Positions 8,377 through 15,167 of a stretch of 37,691 bases of DNA are shown here, piece by piece (within the stretch, counting starts at the first letter, position 1; each line of letters opens with the position of its first letter). The notes below the pieces were generated by a model. That model was not told the DNA's origin and did not search any database. It saw only the letters and a list, made by a program, of their open reading frames with translations. The stretch comes from Actinomycetota bacterium (GTDB taxonomy: Bacteria > Actinomycetota > Actinomycetes > Actinomycetales > Microbacteriaceae), in assembly GCA_009699665.1 (NCBI GenBank), contig WLNS01000003.1, positions 1 through 37,691 on the forward strand, in the 5' to 3' direction. The translations under genes and the position numbers were made by a program.

Positions 8377-8435
8377 TTCGGGCACAACGCCCCAAAAGGT
8401 TCTCGCTCGGGTGCCCGAACCGTGCCCGAACCTTT
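8376..8435. promoter_or_regulatory. Operator-like repeat cluster between the regulator and the esterase
   Basis: An 11-bp sequence GTGCCCGAACC occurs twice head to tail (8411-8421 and 8422-8432), and its complement GTTCGGGCAC lies at 8376-8385. TCGGGTGCCCGA (8407-8418) is a perfect palindrome. AAAGGTTC (8395-8402) pairs with GAACCTTT (8428-8435), enclosing both direct repeats. Helical-period direct repeats fit AraC-type binding sites. The outer arms could also form an RNA hairpin that ends regulator transcription, but no U-run follows. Confidence 0.5.
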
Positions 8436-8541
8436 ACCGGAACGCATGCAGGAAAAGGCACATCGCGTGCGCCGGAGGGCTAGTCACAAGAGGCCCTGTT
8501 GCGAGAGTCTAAAGATACGCGGCCATAGGCTCGAACCTGTG

Positions 8542-8551
8542 ACGTGCACGT
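8542..8551. promoter_or_regulatory. 10-bp palindrome upstream of the esterase gene
   Basis: ACGTGCACGT is a perfect palindrome 24 nt before the esterase ATG. A TAGGCT at 8526-8531 could be a -10 box, placing the palindrome just after the transcription start. This is a candidate site for a dimeric repressor. Confidence 0.3.
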
Positions 8552-8575
8552 TTAACACCTAGAGAGGACCCGACG

Positions 8576-9466
8576 ATGACATCAGACGAATTGGCTCAGC
8601 TGCGCGGCATGCTGGCCGCCGCCCCTGTAGATTTCTCCATTCCCGCACTCGAGGTGCGCGCCATGTTCGATGGCATGATCGCCACGTTCCCGGTAGATGA
8701 GTCGTACTCCTTCGTTGAGAAGACCATCGGCGGCGTCAGTGGCCTGTGGCTCGATGCTCCCCGTAAGAGCTCCAGCGTCTTGCTCTATATCCACGGTGGC
8801 GCCATGCTCGTGGGAAACACGTTCGGATTCCGTGGGCTGTCGGGCAACCTGGCTCAGGCGTCGGGCGTGAACATGTTCTCGATTGACTACCGCCTGGCTC
8901 CTGAGCACAAGTTCCCGGCGGCTCTCGATGACTGCCACGCAGCGTACGAGGGCCTCTTGGCTGACGGATACAAGGCCGAGAACATCGTCGTTGCTGGTGA
9001 CTCCGCCGGCGGAAACCTCGCGCTGTCACTGCTGCTCAAAATCAAAGCCACGGGCAAGCCCCAGCCGGCCGGCGCTGTGTTGCTGTCGCCGTGGGCTGAC
9101 CTCACGCACAGTGGTGCGACCATGAAGTCCAAGGGTGACGTCGACAACTCGCTGTCGCACAAGGGTTTGCAGTCTGGCGCCGACCAGTATCTCGGTGGCG
9201 CATCCGCATCAGACCCACTCGCCTCACCCCTGTTCGGCGACTACTCCGGTGTGGCTCCGATGCTGATCGAGGTGGGTTCGGAAGAAATTTTGCTCGCCGA
9301 CTCCACGCGCTTGGCTGCCGTGGCCGGCGAGGCGAAGGTCGACGTCACGCTGCACGTCTGGCCCGAAATGCCCCACGACTGGTCGCTGTTTAGCTTCATG
9401 CTGAGCGAGGGTCGCGACATGATCGCCGAAGTGGGCACCTGGGTGTCCGCTCGCGTGGCAAAGTAG
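8576..9466 (+). CDS. Alpha/beta hydrolase of the hormone-sensitive lipase family (esterase)
   Basis: This is a probable carboxylesterase for short or medium acyl esters. The oxyanion-hole HGG is at residues 73-75 (IHGGAMLVG), the nucleophile elbow GDSAGG has Ser143, and the triad is completed by Asp242 (LLADSTRL) and His267 (MPHDW). These are the hallmarks of bacterial family IV esterases. The 296-residue length is typical and there is no signal peptide, so it is cytoplasmic. AGAGAGGA precedes the ATG. A BVMO gene starts 7 bp after the stop, and BVMO plus esterase is a classical pair in which the esterase opens the ester or lactone the monooxygenase makes. Confidence 0.93.
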   Translation: MTSDELAQLRGMLAAAPVDFSIPALEVRAMFDGMIATFPVDESYSFVEKTIGGVSGLWLDAPRKSSSVLLYIHGGAMLVGNTFGFRGLSGNLAQASGVNMFSIDYRLAPEHKFPAALDDCHAAYEGLLADGYKAENIVVAGDSAGGNLALSLLLKIKATGKPQPAGAVLLSPWADLTHSGATMKSKGDVDNSLSHKGLQSGADQYLGGASASDPLASPLFGDYSGVAPMLIEVGSEEILLADSTRLAAVAGEAKVDVTLHVWPEMPHDWSLFSFMLSEGRDMIAEVGTWVSARVAK

Positions 9467-9473
9467 GCCCATT

Positions 9474-11072
9474 ATGGCGACACATGTTGACGCTCTCGTC
9501 GTGGGCGCCGGCTTTGCCGGCATGATGGCGGCGCACAATCTGCGCAATCAGGGCCTGAAGGTTCAGGGTCTCGAAAAAGGAGCCGACGTTGGCGGCACCT
9601 GGTATTGGAACCGCTACCCCGGTCTGCACTGTGACGTTGAGAGTGTGGAGTACTCCTACTCGTGGGACAACGAGCTGCAGCAGGAGTGGAACTGGTCGGA
9701 GCGTTACGCGTCGCAGGCAGAAATCCTGAAGTATGCCCAGCACGTTGCTGATCGATTCGACATTCGTGGTCTTTTTAGGTTTAACGCCGAGGTCACGGGT
9801 GCCGTCTTTGATGAAGCCGCCAACGAGTGGACGGTGACGACCTCGAGCGGCGACAGCTACATCGCCCGCTGGGTGGTCATGGCCACGGGTGCGCTGTCAA
9901 CGCCCAAGCCCATCGACGTTCCCGGTGCGTCGTCGTTTAAGGGTGAGACATACAACTCGACCGACTGGCCGACCACGCCCGTGGACTTCTCGGGCAAGCG
10001 CGTTGCGATCATCGGCACCGGGTCCACGGGTATTCAGTTGTCGACGCACATCGCCAAGACGGCCAAGGAGCTCTTTGTTCTGCAGCGCACGCCCAGTTGG
10101 AGCGTGCCGGCAAACAATGCGCCGCTGAAATCCGATTACATCGCCGAGGTGAAAGCGACCTACCCCGCCGAGCGCCTGCGCAAGAGGCAGTCAATGGACG
10201 GACTCGGTCTGCCGGGCACCGGCAAGAGCGCACTTGAGGTGAGAGATGCGGATCGTAACGAGTACTTCCAGCACATTTATGACAACATGTCGCCGTTTAC
10301 CTACTTTGGTTCTTACACCGATGTGCTCGTGGTGGACGAGGCGAACAAGACGATTTCAGACTTCTTGGGCAACAAGATTCGCGAGCGCGTGACCGACCCG
10401 GCTGTTGCCGAGAAGTTGATCCCCAAGAGCTACCCGTTCGGAACCCGGCGCACGTGTATCGACATGGGCTACTACGAAATCTACAACCAGCCCAACGTGC
10501 ACCTCGTCGACCTGTTGGAGTCGCCACTGAAGACCATCACGCCAACGGGGTTTGCCACTGAGGCCGCCGAATACGAGGTCGACGTGATTGTCTTCGCCAC
10601 GGGCTATGACGCGTTCACGGGCACGTTCAAGAACATGGACGTGATAGGCGAGAAGAGTGCGAACCTTCGCGACGTGTGGAACGAGGGCGCCAAGACGTAC
10701 CTCGGCACGATGTCGGTGGGATTCCCCAACCTGTTCATCGTCACCGGCCCACAGTCACCCTCGGTGCTGTCAAACGTGGTGGTCTCGATTGAGCAGCACG
10801 TGCAGTGGATTACCGACTGCATCGCCTACCTCACCGTTCAGGGGCTGAACCGCATGGCGGCCACCCAAGAGGCGCAGGATGCCTGGGTCGCCATGAACAA
10901 TGAGATTGGCCAGATCACCGTGCACCGCGATAGCCACTCGTGGTACATGGGTGACAACGTTGCCGGCAAGGCGCACGTGGTGCTTCCCGCGCTCATGGGA
11001 GTGGGACCGTTCCGTGTCGCGTGCGACGAGGTGGCCGCCGACGGTTATCGCGGATTCGCGCTGGCTAAATAG
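9474..11072 (+). CDS. Type I Baeyer-Villiger-like flavin monooxygenase
   Basis: Type I BVMOs use NADPH, FAD and O2 to insert oxygen beside a ketone carbonyl, making an ester or lactone. The FAD Rossmann motif GAGFAG is at residues 11-16. The BVMO fingerprint GGTWYWNRYPGLHCD is intact. The NADPH Rossmann motif GTGSTG is at 181-186. The second fingerprint, FxGxxxHxxxWP, reads FKGETYNSTDWP at 155-166, with Asn161 in the His position (codon AAC). The 532-residue length is normal for the cyclohexanone or phenylacetone monooxygenase group. Substrate cannot be read from sequence. It follows the esterase by 7 bp without an SD of its own and is probably co-transcribed. A terminator follows at 11114-11148. 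Confidence 0.92.
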   Translation: MATHVDALVVGAGFAGMMAAHNLRNQGLKVQGLEKGADVGGTWYWNRYPGLHCDVESVEYSYSWDNELQQEWNWSERYASQAEILKYAQHVADRFDIRGLFRFNAEVTGAVFDEAANEWTVTTSSGDSYIARWVVMATGALSTPKPIDVPGASSFKGETYNSTDWPTTPVDFSGKRVAIIGTGSTGIQLSTHIAKTAKELFVLQRTPSWSVPANNAPLKSDYIAEVKATYPAERLRKRQSMDGLGLPGTGKSALEVRDADRNEYFQHIYDNMSPFTYFGSYTDVLVVDEANKTISDFLGNKIRERVTDPAVAEKLIPKSYPFGTRRTCIDMGYYEIYNQPNVHLVDLLESPLKTITPTGFATEAAEYEVDVIVFATGYDAFTGTFKNMDVIGEKSANLRDVWNEGAKTYLGTMSVGFPNLFIVTGPQSPSVLSNVVVSIEQHVQWITDCIAYLTVQGLNRMAATQEAQDAWVAMNNEIGQITVHRDSHSWYMGDNVAGKAHVVLPALMGVGPFRVACDEVAADGYRGFALAK

Positions 11073-11113
11073 GACTCAGAATAAGGCTGGCTCGTTCATC
11101 GAATTCAGCCACT

Positions 11114-11148
11114 GAGGTGCGGGTTGCTCTAGGGGCGGCCCGCACCTC
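11114..11148. terminator. Bidirectional hairpin terminator between the BVMO and vapC
   Basis: GAGGTGCGGG (11114-11123) and CCCGCACCTC (11139-11148) are perfect 10-bp arms around a 15-nt loop, followed by TTCGT rather than a long U-run. The loop and right arm lie within the last codons of the convergent vapC gene, so one structure may serve both. Confidence 0.65.
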
Positions 11149-11563
11149 TTCGTATCAGCACGACACCGGGCAGCTGCGTCCACGCAGTGTCGGCCGTGAG
11201 GACGTTGCAGTTCAGACGGCGACCGACGGCGATGCAGAGGCGGTCACCCAGTGAGAGACCGTCCCCGCGTTCTCCGATGGTTGCTGATGTCTCGGCGTCT
11301 GCTGCGGTGACCGGTTCAACGTTGAGACCGAGGGCCACGAGCGCGTTTCGCAACTGTGGCCAGTCGATGCCTTTGTCGCTCACTTTGCGGGCGAGCTCTG
11401 CCCAGTTGGCGGCGCTCACGACGGCCCGAGGACCAATGGCCTCGCGAACGACATCTGCGCCCGTTTCACCGAGAAGCCAAGCGAGCAGGGCTGAGGTGTC
11501 GAGAACAATCGGAGTTCCGTTGCGTGTCACACTCATGCCGGCCTCAGAATCCGAGCTCGTCAT
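11129..11563 (-). CDS. vapC: VapC-type PIN-domain toxin (ribonuclease)
   Basis: PIN-domain toxins are Mg-dependent RNases that cut tRNA or rRNA and are held inactive by a paired antitoxin. The acidic residues are in place: Asp22 (VLDTSALLAW), Glu56 (ANWAELARK), Asp97 (LSLGDRLCIA) and Asp115 (LTADTAW). The 144-residue frame starts at ATG 11563, 18 nt after the antitoxin stop. An internal ATG at 11536 has a better SD (GAGG, 5 nt away) and would give 135 residues, so the start is uncertain. The antitoxin-then-toxin order is the usual one. The 3' end forms part of a hairpin terminator. Confidence 0.88.
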   Translation of the reverse strand: MTSSDSEAGMSVTRNGTPIVLDTSALLAWLLGETGADVVREAIGPRAVVSAANWAELARKVSDKGIDWPQLRNALVALGLNVEPVTAADAETSATIGERGDGLSLGDRLCIAVGRRLNCNVLTADTAWTQLPGVVLIRRGAGRP

Positions 11564-11581
11564 TCGTTCTCAGCATCCGGC

Positions 11582-11821
11582 CTAAACGTCCAAGCGAGCT
11601 TCGCGGCGGCGTTCGGCGAGGAACTCATCCACCGAACCCAGGCCCGCCATGCTGCCCTGGAGCCCATCGAGCAGGGCCTCGCGGGGCAGAAGTTGAACGC
11701 CGTGCTGTGTCTCGAGTGCGATGAGTTCGGTGCCCTGTTTCCAGTTGTGTCGGGCGCGAATCTCTGCCGGGATCACCACGCGACCCCGCTCGCCAAGGTT
11801 AAGCACATATGTGTCACTCAT
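11582..11821 (-). CDS. vapB: AbrB/SpoVT-fold antitoxin (VapB-like)
   Basis: This short protein (79 residues from ATG 11821) has an N-terminal swapped-hairpin AbrB DNA-binding domain, recognisable from LGERGRVVIPAEIRARHNW and a following strand (TELIALETQHGVQLL). A C-terminal tail (VDEFLAERRREARLD) probably wraps the toxin. Such antitoxins neutralise the toxin and repress their own operon. The frame continues upstream to about 11920, but that segment reads as low-quality protein and contains the operator-like repeats, so I start at 11821. The paired vapC follows by 18 nt. Confidence 0.85.
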   Translation of the reverse strand: MSDTYVLNLGERGRVVIPAEIRARHNWKQGTELIALETQHGVQLLPREALLDGLQGSMAGLGSVDEFLAERRREARLDV

Positions 11822-11833
11822 TTCACAAGTTTC

Positions 11834-11866
11834 CCACATTTTTACGTTATGTGGCACAAAACGTGC
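11834..11866. promoter_or_regulatory. Candidate autoregulatory operator of vapBC
   Basis: CCACAT (11834-11839) and ATGTGG (11849-11854) form an inverted repeat. It is immediately joined by GCAC-AAAAC-GTGC (11854-11866). The pair sits 13-45 nt upstream of the antitoxin ATG on its coding strand, over the AT-rich likely promoter, which is where VapBC complexes usually bind. Confidence 0.45.
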
Positions 11867-11929
11867 CGTGGGGTAACTCATTAAATGACTTCCGCAAGAA
11901 TTGCCACGCCGGTGGGCCACGCCTGTTGA

Positions 11930-12436
11930 CTACTCGCCGCCCTCATCCATGTGCAGGCTCAGGCGTTTGAGTGCTTCGGCGAGGCGTTTCTGATCGGCAC
12001 GCGTGAGGGGGCCGAGCATGGCGGCCTCGGCATCAACCAGGCGCGTGATGGCTGCGTCTACGCGCGTGAGGCCGGCGGTGGTCATCTCGACGAGCACTCC
12101 GCGGCCGTCGTTCGGGTCGTCGCGCCGCTCGACGAGTCCGCGGGTCACGAGGCGGTCGATGCGGTTGGTCATCGTGCCGCTCGATACGAGGTTCTGTTGC
12201 AGCAGTTGCTTCGGGCTGAGGTGATAGGGCGCCCCGGCTCGTCTGAGTGCGGCCAGCACGTCAAACTCCCAACCCTCGAGTTCTGATCGGGTGAACGCCT
12301 GCCGGCGGGCCCGATCGAGCAGTTTCGCCAGGCGCCCCACGCGAGAGAGCACTTCGAGGGGAGAAAAGTCCAAATCCGGTCGCTCGCGGCGCCAGGCATC
12401 GACAATTCTCGATACTTCGTCGTTCTCGAGCGCCAT
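11930..12436 (-). CDS. MarR-family transcriptional regulator
   Basis: This is a winged-helix dimeric repressor or activator of 168 residues. The recognition region is LSPKQLLQQNLVSSGTMTNR (about residues 73-92), followed by the wing sequence LVERRDDPNDGRGVLVEMT, which is diagnostic for MarR. Long helices at both ends form the dimer interface. Many family members respond to phenolic or other small ligands and control efflux or stress genes. No obvious target lies next to it; vapBC is downstream on the same strand after 108 bp and tRNA-Gln is divergent. The ATG at 12436 is preceded by CATAAT at a 6-nt gap, so a leaderless mRNA is likely. Confidence 0.92.
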   Translation of the reverse strand: MALENDEVSRIVDAWRRERPDLDFSPLEVLSRVGRLAKLLDRARRQAFTRSELEGWEFDVLAALRRAGAPYHLSPKQLLQQNLVSSGTMTNRIDRLVTRGLVERRDDPNDGRGVLVEMTTAGLTRVDAAITRLVDAEAAMLGPLTRADQKRLAEALKRLSLHMDEGGE

Positions 12437-12442
12437 GTCCCC

Positions 12443-12448
12443 ATTATG
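12443..12448 (-). promoter_or_regulatory. -10 box of the marR-type gene (leaderless)
   Basis: CATAAT on the minus strand ends 6 nt before the ATG at 12436. It matches the consensus in five of six positions. No SD is present. Confidence 0.5.
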
Positions 12449-12503
12449 CCGGGCTAAGTTCTGGCAGACTTAGGGATGATACGCGTCACCAGACGCGGGT
12501 CGA

Positions 12504-12575
12504 TCCGCCTTGGTGTAATGGCAGCACGACAGCCTTTGGAGCTGTTAAGTCTAGGTTCGAATCCTGGAGGCGGAG
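12504..12575 (+). tRNA. tRNA-Gln (anticodon TTG)
   Basis: A complete cloverleaf can be drawn. The acceptor TCCGCCT pairs with AGGCGGA, and the D-arm contains TGGTGTAATGGCA. The anticodon stem ACAGC/GCTGT encloses the loop CTTTGGA, with TTG reading CAA (and CAG by wobble). The T-loop is GGTTCGAATCC, and G is the discriminator base. CCA is not encoded. It lies directly upstream of glmU, a common actinobacterial arrangement. Confidence 0.96.
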
Positions 12576-12622
12576 CGAACAGCAACGCATCGCGTGATCA
12601 CCAAAAACGAAGGGGAGTGCCC

Positions 12623-14053
12623 ATGGCTGACTCCAAACTCGCCATCGTGGTGCTGGCCGCCGGTCAGGGCACGCGCATGAAGTCGTCGACGCCCAAGTTG
12701 TTGCACAAACTGGCGGGTGTCACCGTCGTCTCGCACGTGTTGGCTACCGCACGGAGCCTCGAGGCTGCTCACGTTGTCGCGGTCGTTCGTCACGAACGCG
12801 ATCGCCTGGTCGAAGTGATTGAGGTCGACCTGCCCGAAGCCGTGATCGTTGACCAAGACGATGTTCCGGGCACCGGTCGAGCGGTCGAGTTGGCGCTGCA
12901 GGCCATTCCGAGCGGATTCGCGGGCGAGGTTCTGGTGTTGAACGGCGACGTTCCCCTGCTCGACGCCGACACACTGACCGTCATGATTAACCGACACCGC
13001 TCGGGCGACGCCGTGGCCACGCTGATGACGACATCGCTCGACGACCCCAGCGGATACGGTCGCATTGTGCGGGGCGCTGACGGAGCGCTCGAAGCCATTG
13101 TTGAGCATCAGGATGCCGACGCAACGGTGCTTGCGATCGCTGAGGTGAATGCCGGGATTTATCTCTTTTCGGTGGCCGCCCTGCGCGATTCGGTGAGCCA
13201 GCTCACAACAGATAACTCCCAGTCCGAAAAGTACATCACGGATGTCGTCGCGATTCTGCGAGCGTCGGGTTCGGATGTGGCCGCACACGAGATAGCCCAC
13301 GCGTGGAAAGTGGAAGGCATTAACGACAGAGCACAGCTCGCGACCGCGGCGGCACGGCTGAACGCGCTCATCGTGCGCGGCTGGCAGCTCGAGGGCGTGA
13401 CGGTAATTGACCCCGCAACGACCTGGATTGACCTGCAGGTGCAGCTCGCCCCCGACGTCGAGGTGCGCCCGGGCACGCAGTTGTTGGGTGCCACGGTGGT
13501 TGCGACGGGTGCCGTGATTGGCCCTGAAACCACGCTGGTTGATTGTGAGGTGGGCGCCGGAGCCACGGTTAAACGAACCGACGCCACGCTTGCGGTCATC
13601 GGTACCAATGCGTCGGTCGGGCCCTTCTCATACCTGCGCCCCGGAACCTACCTCGGCGACGACGGCAAGATTGGCACATTCGTTGAGACGAAGAACGCGC
13701 GCATCGGCGTGGGCAGCAAAGTGCCGCATCTGTCTTATGTGGGCGACGCCACCATCGGCGAAGCAAGCAATATTGGCGCTGGCACCATCTTCGCCAACTA
13801 TGACGGGGTCACCAAGAACAGCACGAATATCGGGTCACACGTGCGCTCAGGTTCACACAACGTCTTCGTCGCCCCGGTTAGTATCGGAGATGGAGCGTAT
13901 ACCGGAGCCGGTGCGGTCATTCGCAAGGATGTTCCCGCGGGTTCGATGGCTCTGAGCGTGGCACCACAACGAAACATGGATGGCTGGGTCGAAAAGAATC
14001 GACCGGGCTCACCCGCCGCCGACGCGGCTGCAGATAAGGCCGCGGACGCGTAG
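12623..14053 (+). CDS. glmU: Bifunctional UDP-GlcNAc pyrophosphorylase / glucosamine-1-phosphate N-acetyltransferase
   Basis: GlmU makes UDP-N-acetylglucosamine, the precursor of peptidoglycan. It acetylates GlcN-1-P with acetyl-CoA and then couples the product to UTP. The N-terminal nucleotidyltransferase domain has LAAGQGTRMKSSTPKLLHKL and a VLNGDVPLL metal site. The C-terminal left-handed beta-helix includes ETKNARIGVGSKVPHLSYVG and IGAGTIFANYDG with the acetyltransferase residues. I start at ATG 12623 (476 residues), which has a strong AAGGGGAG SD. The open frame extends 49 codons further upstream, but only because it runs through the tRNA gene. Confidence 0.97.
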   Translation: MADSKLAIVVLAAGQGTRMKSSTPKLLHKLAGVTVVSHVLATARSLEAAHVVAVVRHERDRLVEVIEVDLPEAVIVDQDDVPGTGRAVELALQAIPSGFAGEVLVLNGDVPLLDADTLTVMINRHRSGDAVATLMTTSLDDPSGYGRIVRGADGALEAIVEHQDADATVLAIAEVNAGIYLFSVAALRDSVSQLTTDNSQSEKYITDVVAILRASGSDVAAHEIAHAWKVEGINDRAQLATAAARLNALIVRGWQLEGVTVIDPATTWIDLQVQLAPDVEVRPGTQLLGATVVATGAVIGPETTLVDCEVGAGATVKRTDATLAVIGTNASVGPFSYLRPGTYLGDDGKIGTFVETKNARIGVGSKVPHLSYVGDATIGEASNIGAGTIFANYDGVTKNSTNIGSHVRSGSHNVFVAPVSIGDGAYTGAGAVIRKDVPAGSMALSVAPQRNMDGWVEKNRPGSPAADAAADKAADA

Positions 14054-14083
14054 CGCAGCTATCCATCAGAAAAAAAGGACCTC

Positions 14084-15067
14084 ATGGGCGAGACCGACAT
14101 CACCACCAAGAACAAGAAGAAGCTCGTGCTCATGTCGGGACGTGCTCACCCCAAGTTGGCGCACGACATCGCCGCAGAGCTCGGCACGGTGGTGACCGGA
14201 AGCGACCTGCGCACCTTTGCCAGCGGTGAGATCTACGCCCGCCCCGAAGAAAGCGTTCGCGGCAGCGACGTCTTTGTGATTCAGTCGCACTGCGCACCCA
14301 TCAACGAATGGTTGATGGAACAACTCATCTTGGTCGATGCCCTCAAACGAGCGTCGGCGAAACGCATCACGGTCGTTGCCCCGTTTTATCCCTACGCCCG
14401 CCAGGACAAGAAGGGCCGGGGGCGCGAGCCCATCTCGGCGCGCCTGATTGCCGACCTCTTTAAGGCTGCCGGGGCGAACCGCATAATGAGCGTCGATCTG
14501 CACGCCGCCCAGATACAAGGATTCTTTGATGGCCCGGTGGATCACCTTTTTGCCATGCCCGTGCTGCTCGAGCACTTCAAGGCCAAGCTTGATCCGGCAA
14601 CGCTGACCGTCGTCTCACCGGATATGGGTCGCGTGCGGGTGGCTGACATTTGGAGCCAGAAGCTCGGTGTTCCGCTGGCGATTATTCACAAGCGGCGTGA
14701 CCCCATGGTGCACAACGAGGTGACGGTTCACGAAATCGTGGGTGAGGTTGAGGGGCGCGTCTGCCTCATCGTTGATGACCTCATCGACACGGGCCGCACC
14801 ATCACCAAGGCGGCGGAGGCGCTCAAGGCGAACGGCGCAACGGGCGTCGTCGTGGCGGCGACGCACGCCGTGTTTAGTGATCCGGCAACCGAAATGCTGC
14901 AATCGGCAGCCATTGATTCCGTGGTCGTCACCGACACGTTACCTCTGCCACCCGAGAAGATGTGGGATCGGCTCGAGATTCTGCCCATTGCCCCCCTGAT
15001 TGCGCGCGCCATCCGCGAGGTATTTGACGACGGTTCCGTCACGAAGCTGTTCGACGGCGCAGCCTAG
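14084..15067 (+). CDS. prs: Ribose-phosphate pyrophosphokinase (PRPP synthetase)
   Basis: Prs transfers pyrophosphate from ATP to ribose 5-phosphate, making PRPP for purine, pyrimidine, His and Trp synthesis. Seen are FASGEIYARPEESVRGSDVF near the N-terminus, the catalytic flexible loop PFYPYARQDKKGRGREPIS (about residues 104-122), and the PRPP-binding loop CLIVDDLIDTGRT (about 227-239). The length of 327 residues is normal. The ATG has AAGGA 6 nt upstream, and the gene lies 30 bp after glmU, so the two are very likely one transcript. Confidence 0.97.
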   Translation: MGETDITTKNKKKLVLMSGRAHPKLAHDIAAELGTVVTGSDLRTFASGEIYARPEESVRGSDVFVIQSHCAPINEWLMEQLILVDALKRASAKRITVVAPFYPYARQDKKGRGREPISARLIADLFKAAGANRIMSVDLHAAQIQGFFDGPVDHLFAMPVLLEHFKAKLDPATLTVVSPDMGRVRVADIWSQKLGVPLAIIHKRRDPMVHNEVTVHEIVGEVEGRVCLIVDDLIDTGRTITKAAEALKANGATGVVVAATHAVFSDPATEMLQSAAIDSVVVTDTLPLPPEKMWDRLEILPIAPLIARAIREVFDDGSVTKLFDGAA

Positions 15068-15097
15068 GGTTTCACGCGCCTCGGTAATGACCCACTA

Positions 15098-15127
15098 TTG
15101 ACCGTGTGTCTTTGTGCTGGCTAGGAT
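15098..15127 (+). promoter_or_regulatory. Sigma70-type promoter of the LPNTG protein gene
   Basis: TTGACC (15098-15103), an 18-bp spacer, and TAGGAT (15122-15127) form the best -35/-10 pair seen in the window. The predicted transcript starts near 15134 and carries a leader of about 34 nt containing AAGGGG before the ATG at 15168. Confidence 0.6.
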
Positions 15128-15167
15128 TTTTTCACCTAATTGACCCTGTCTTGCCCAAGGGGTGATC

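Noticed and set aside
11822..11920. Upstream extension of the antitoxin frame
   Set aside because: It runs through the operator-like repeats and promoter, and AbrB-fold antitoxins start just before the first beta strand.
12476..12622. Upstream extension of the glmU frame
   Set aside because: It passes through the tRNA-Gln gene; the ATG at 12623 has a strong SD and fits the family N-terminus.
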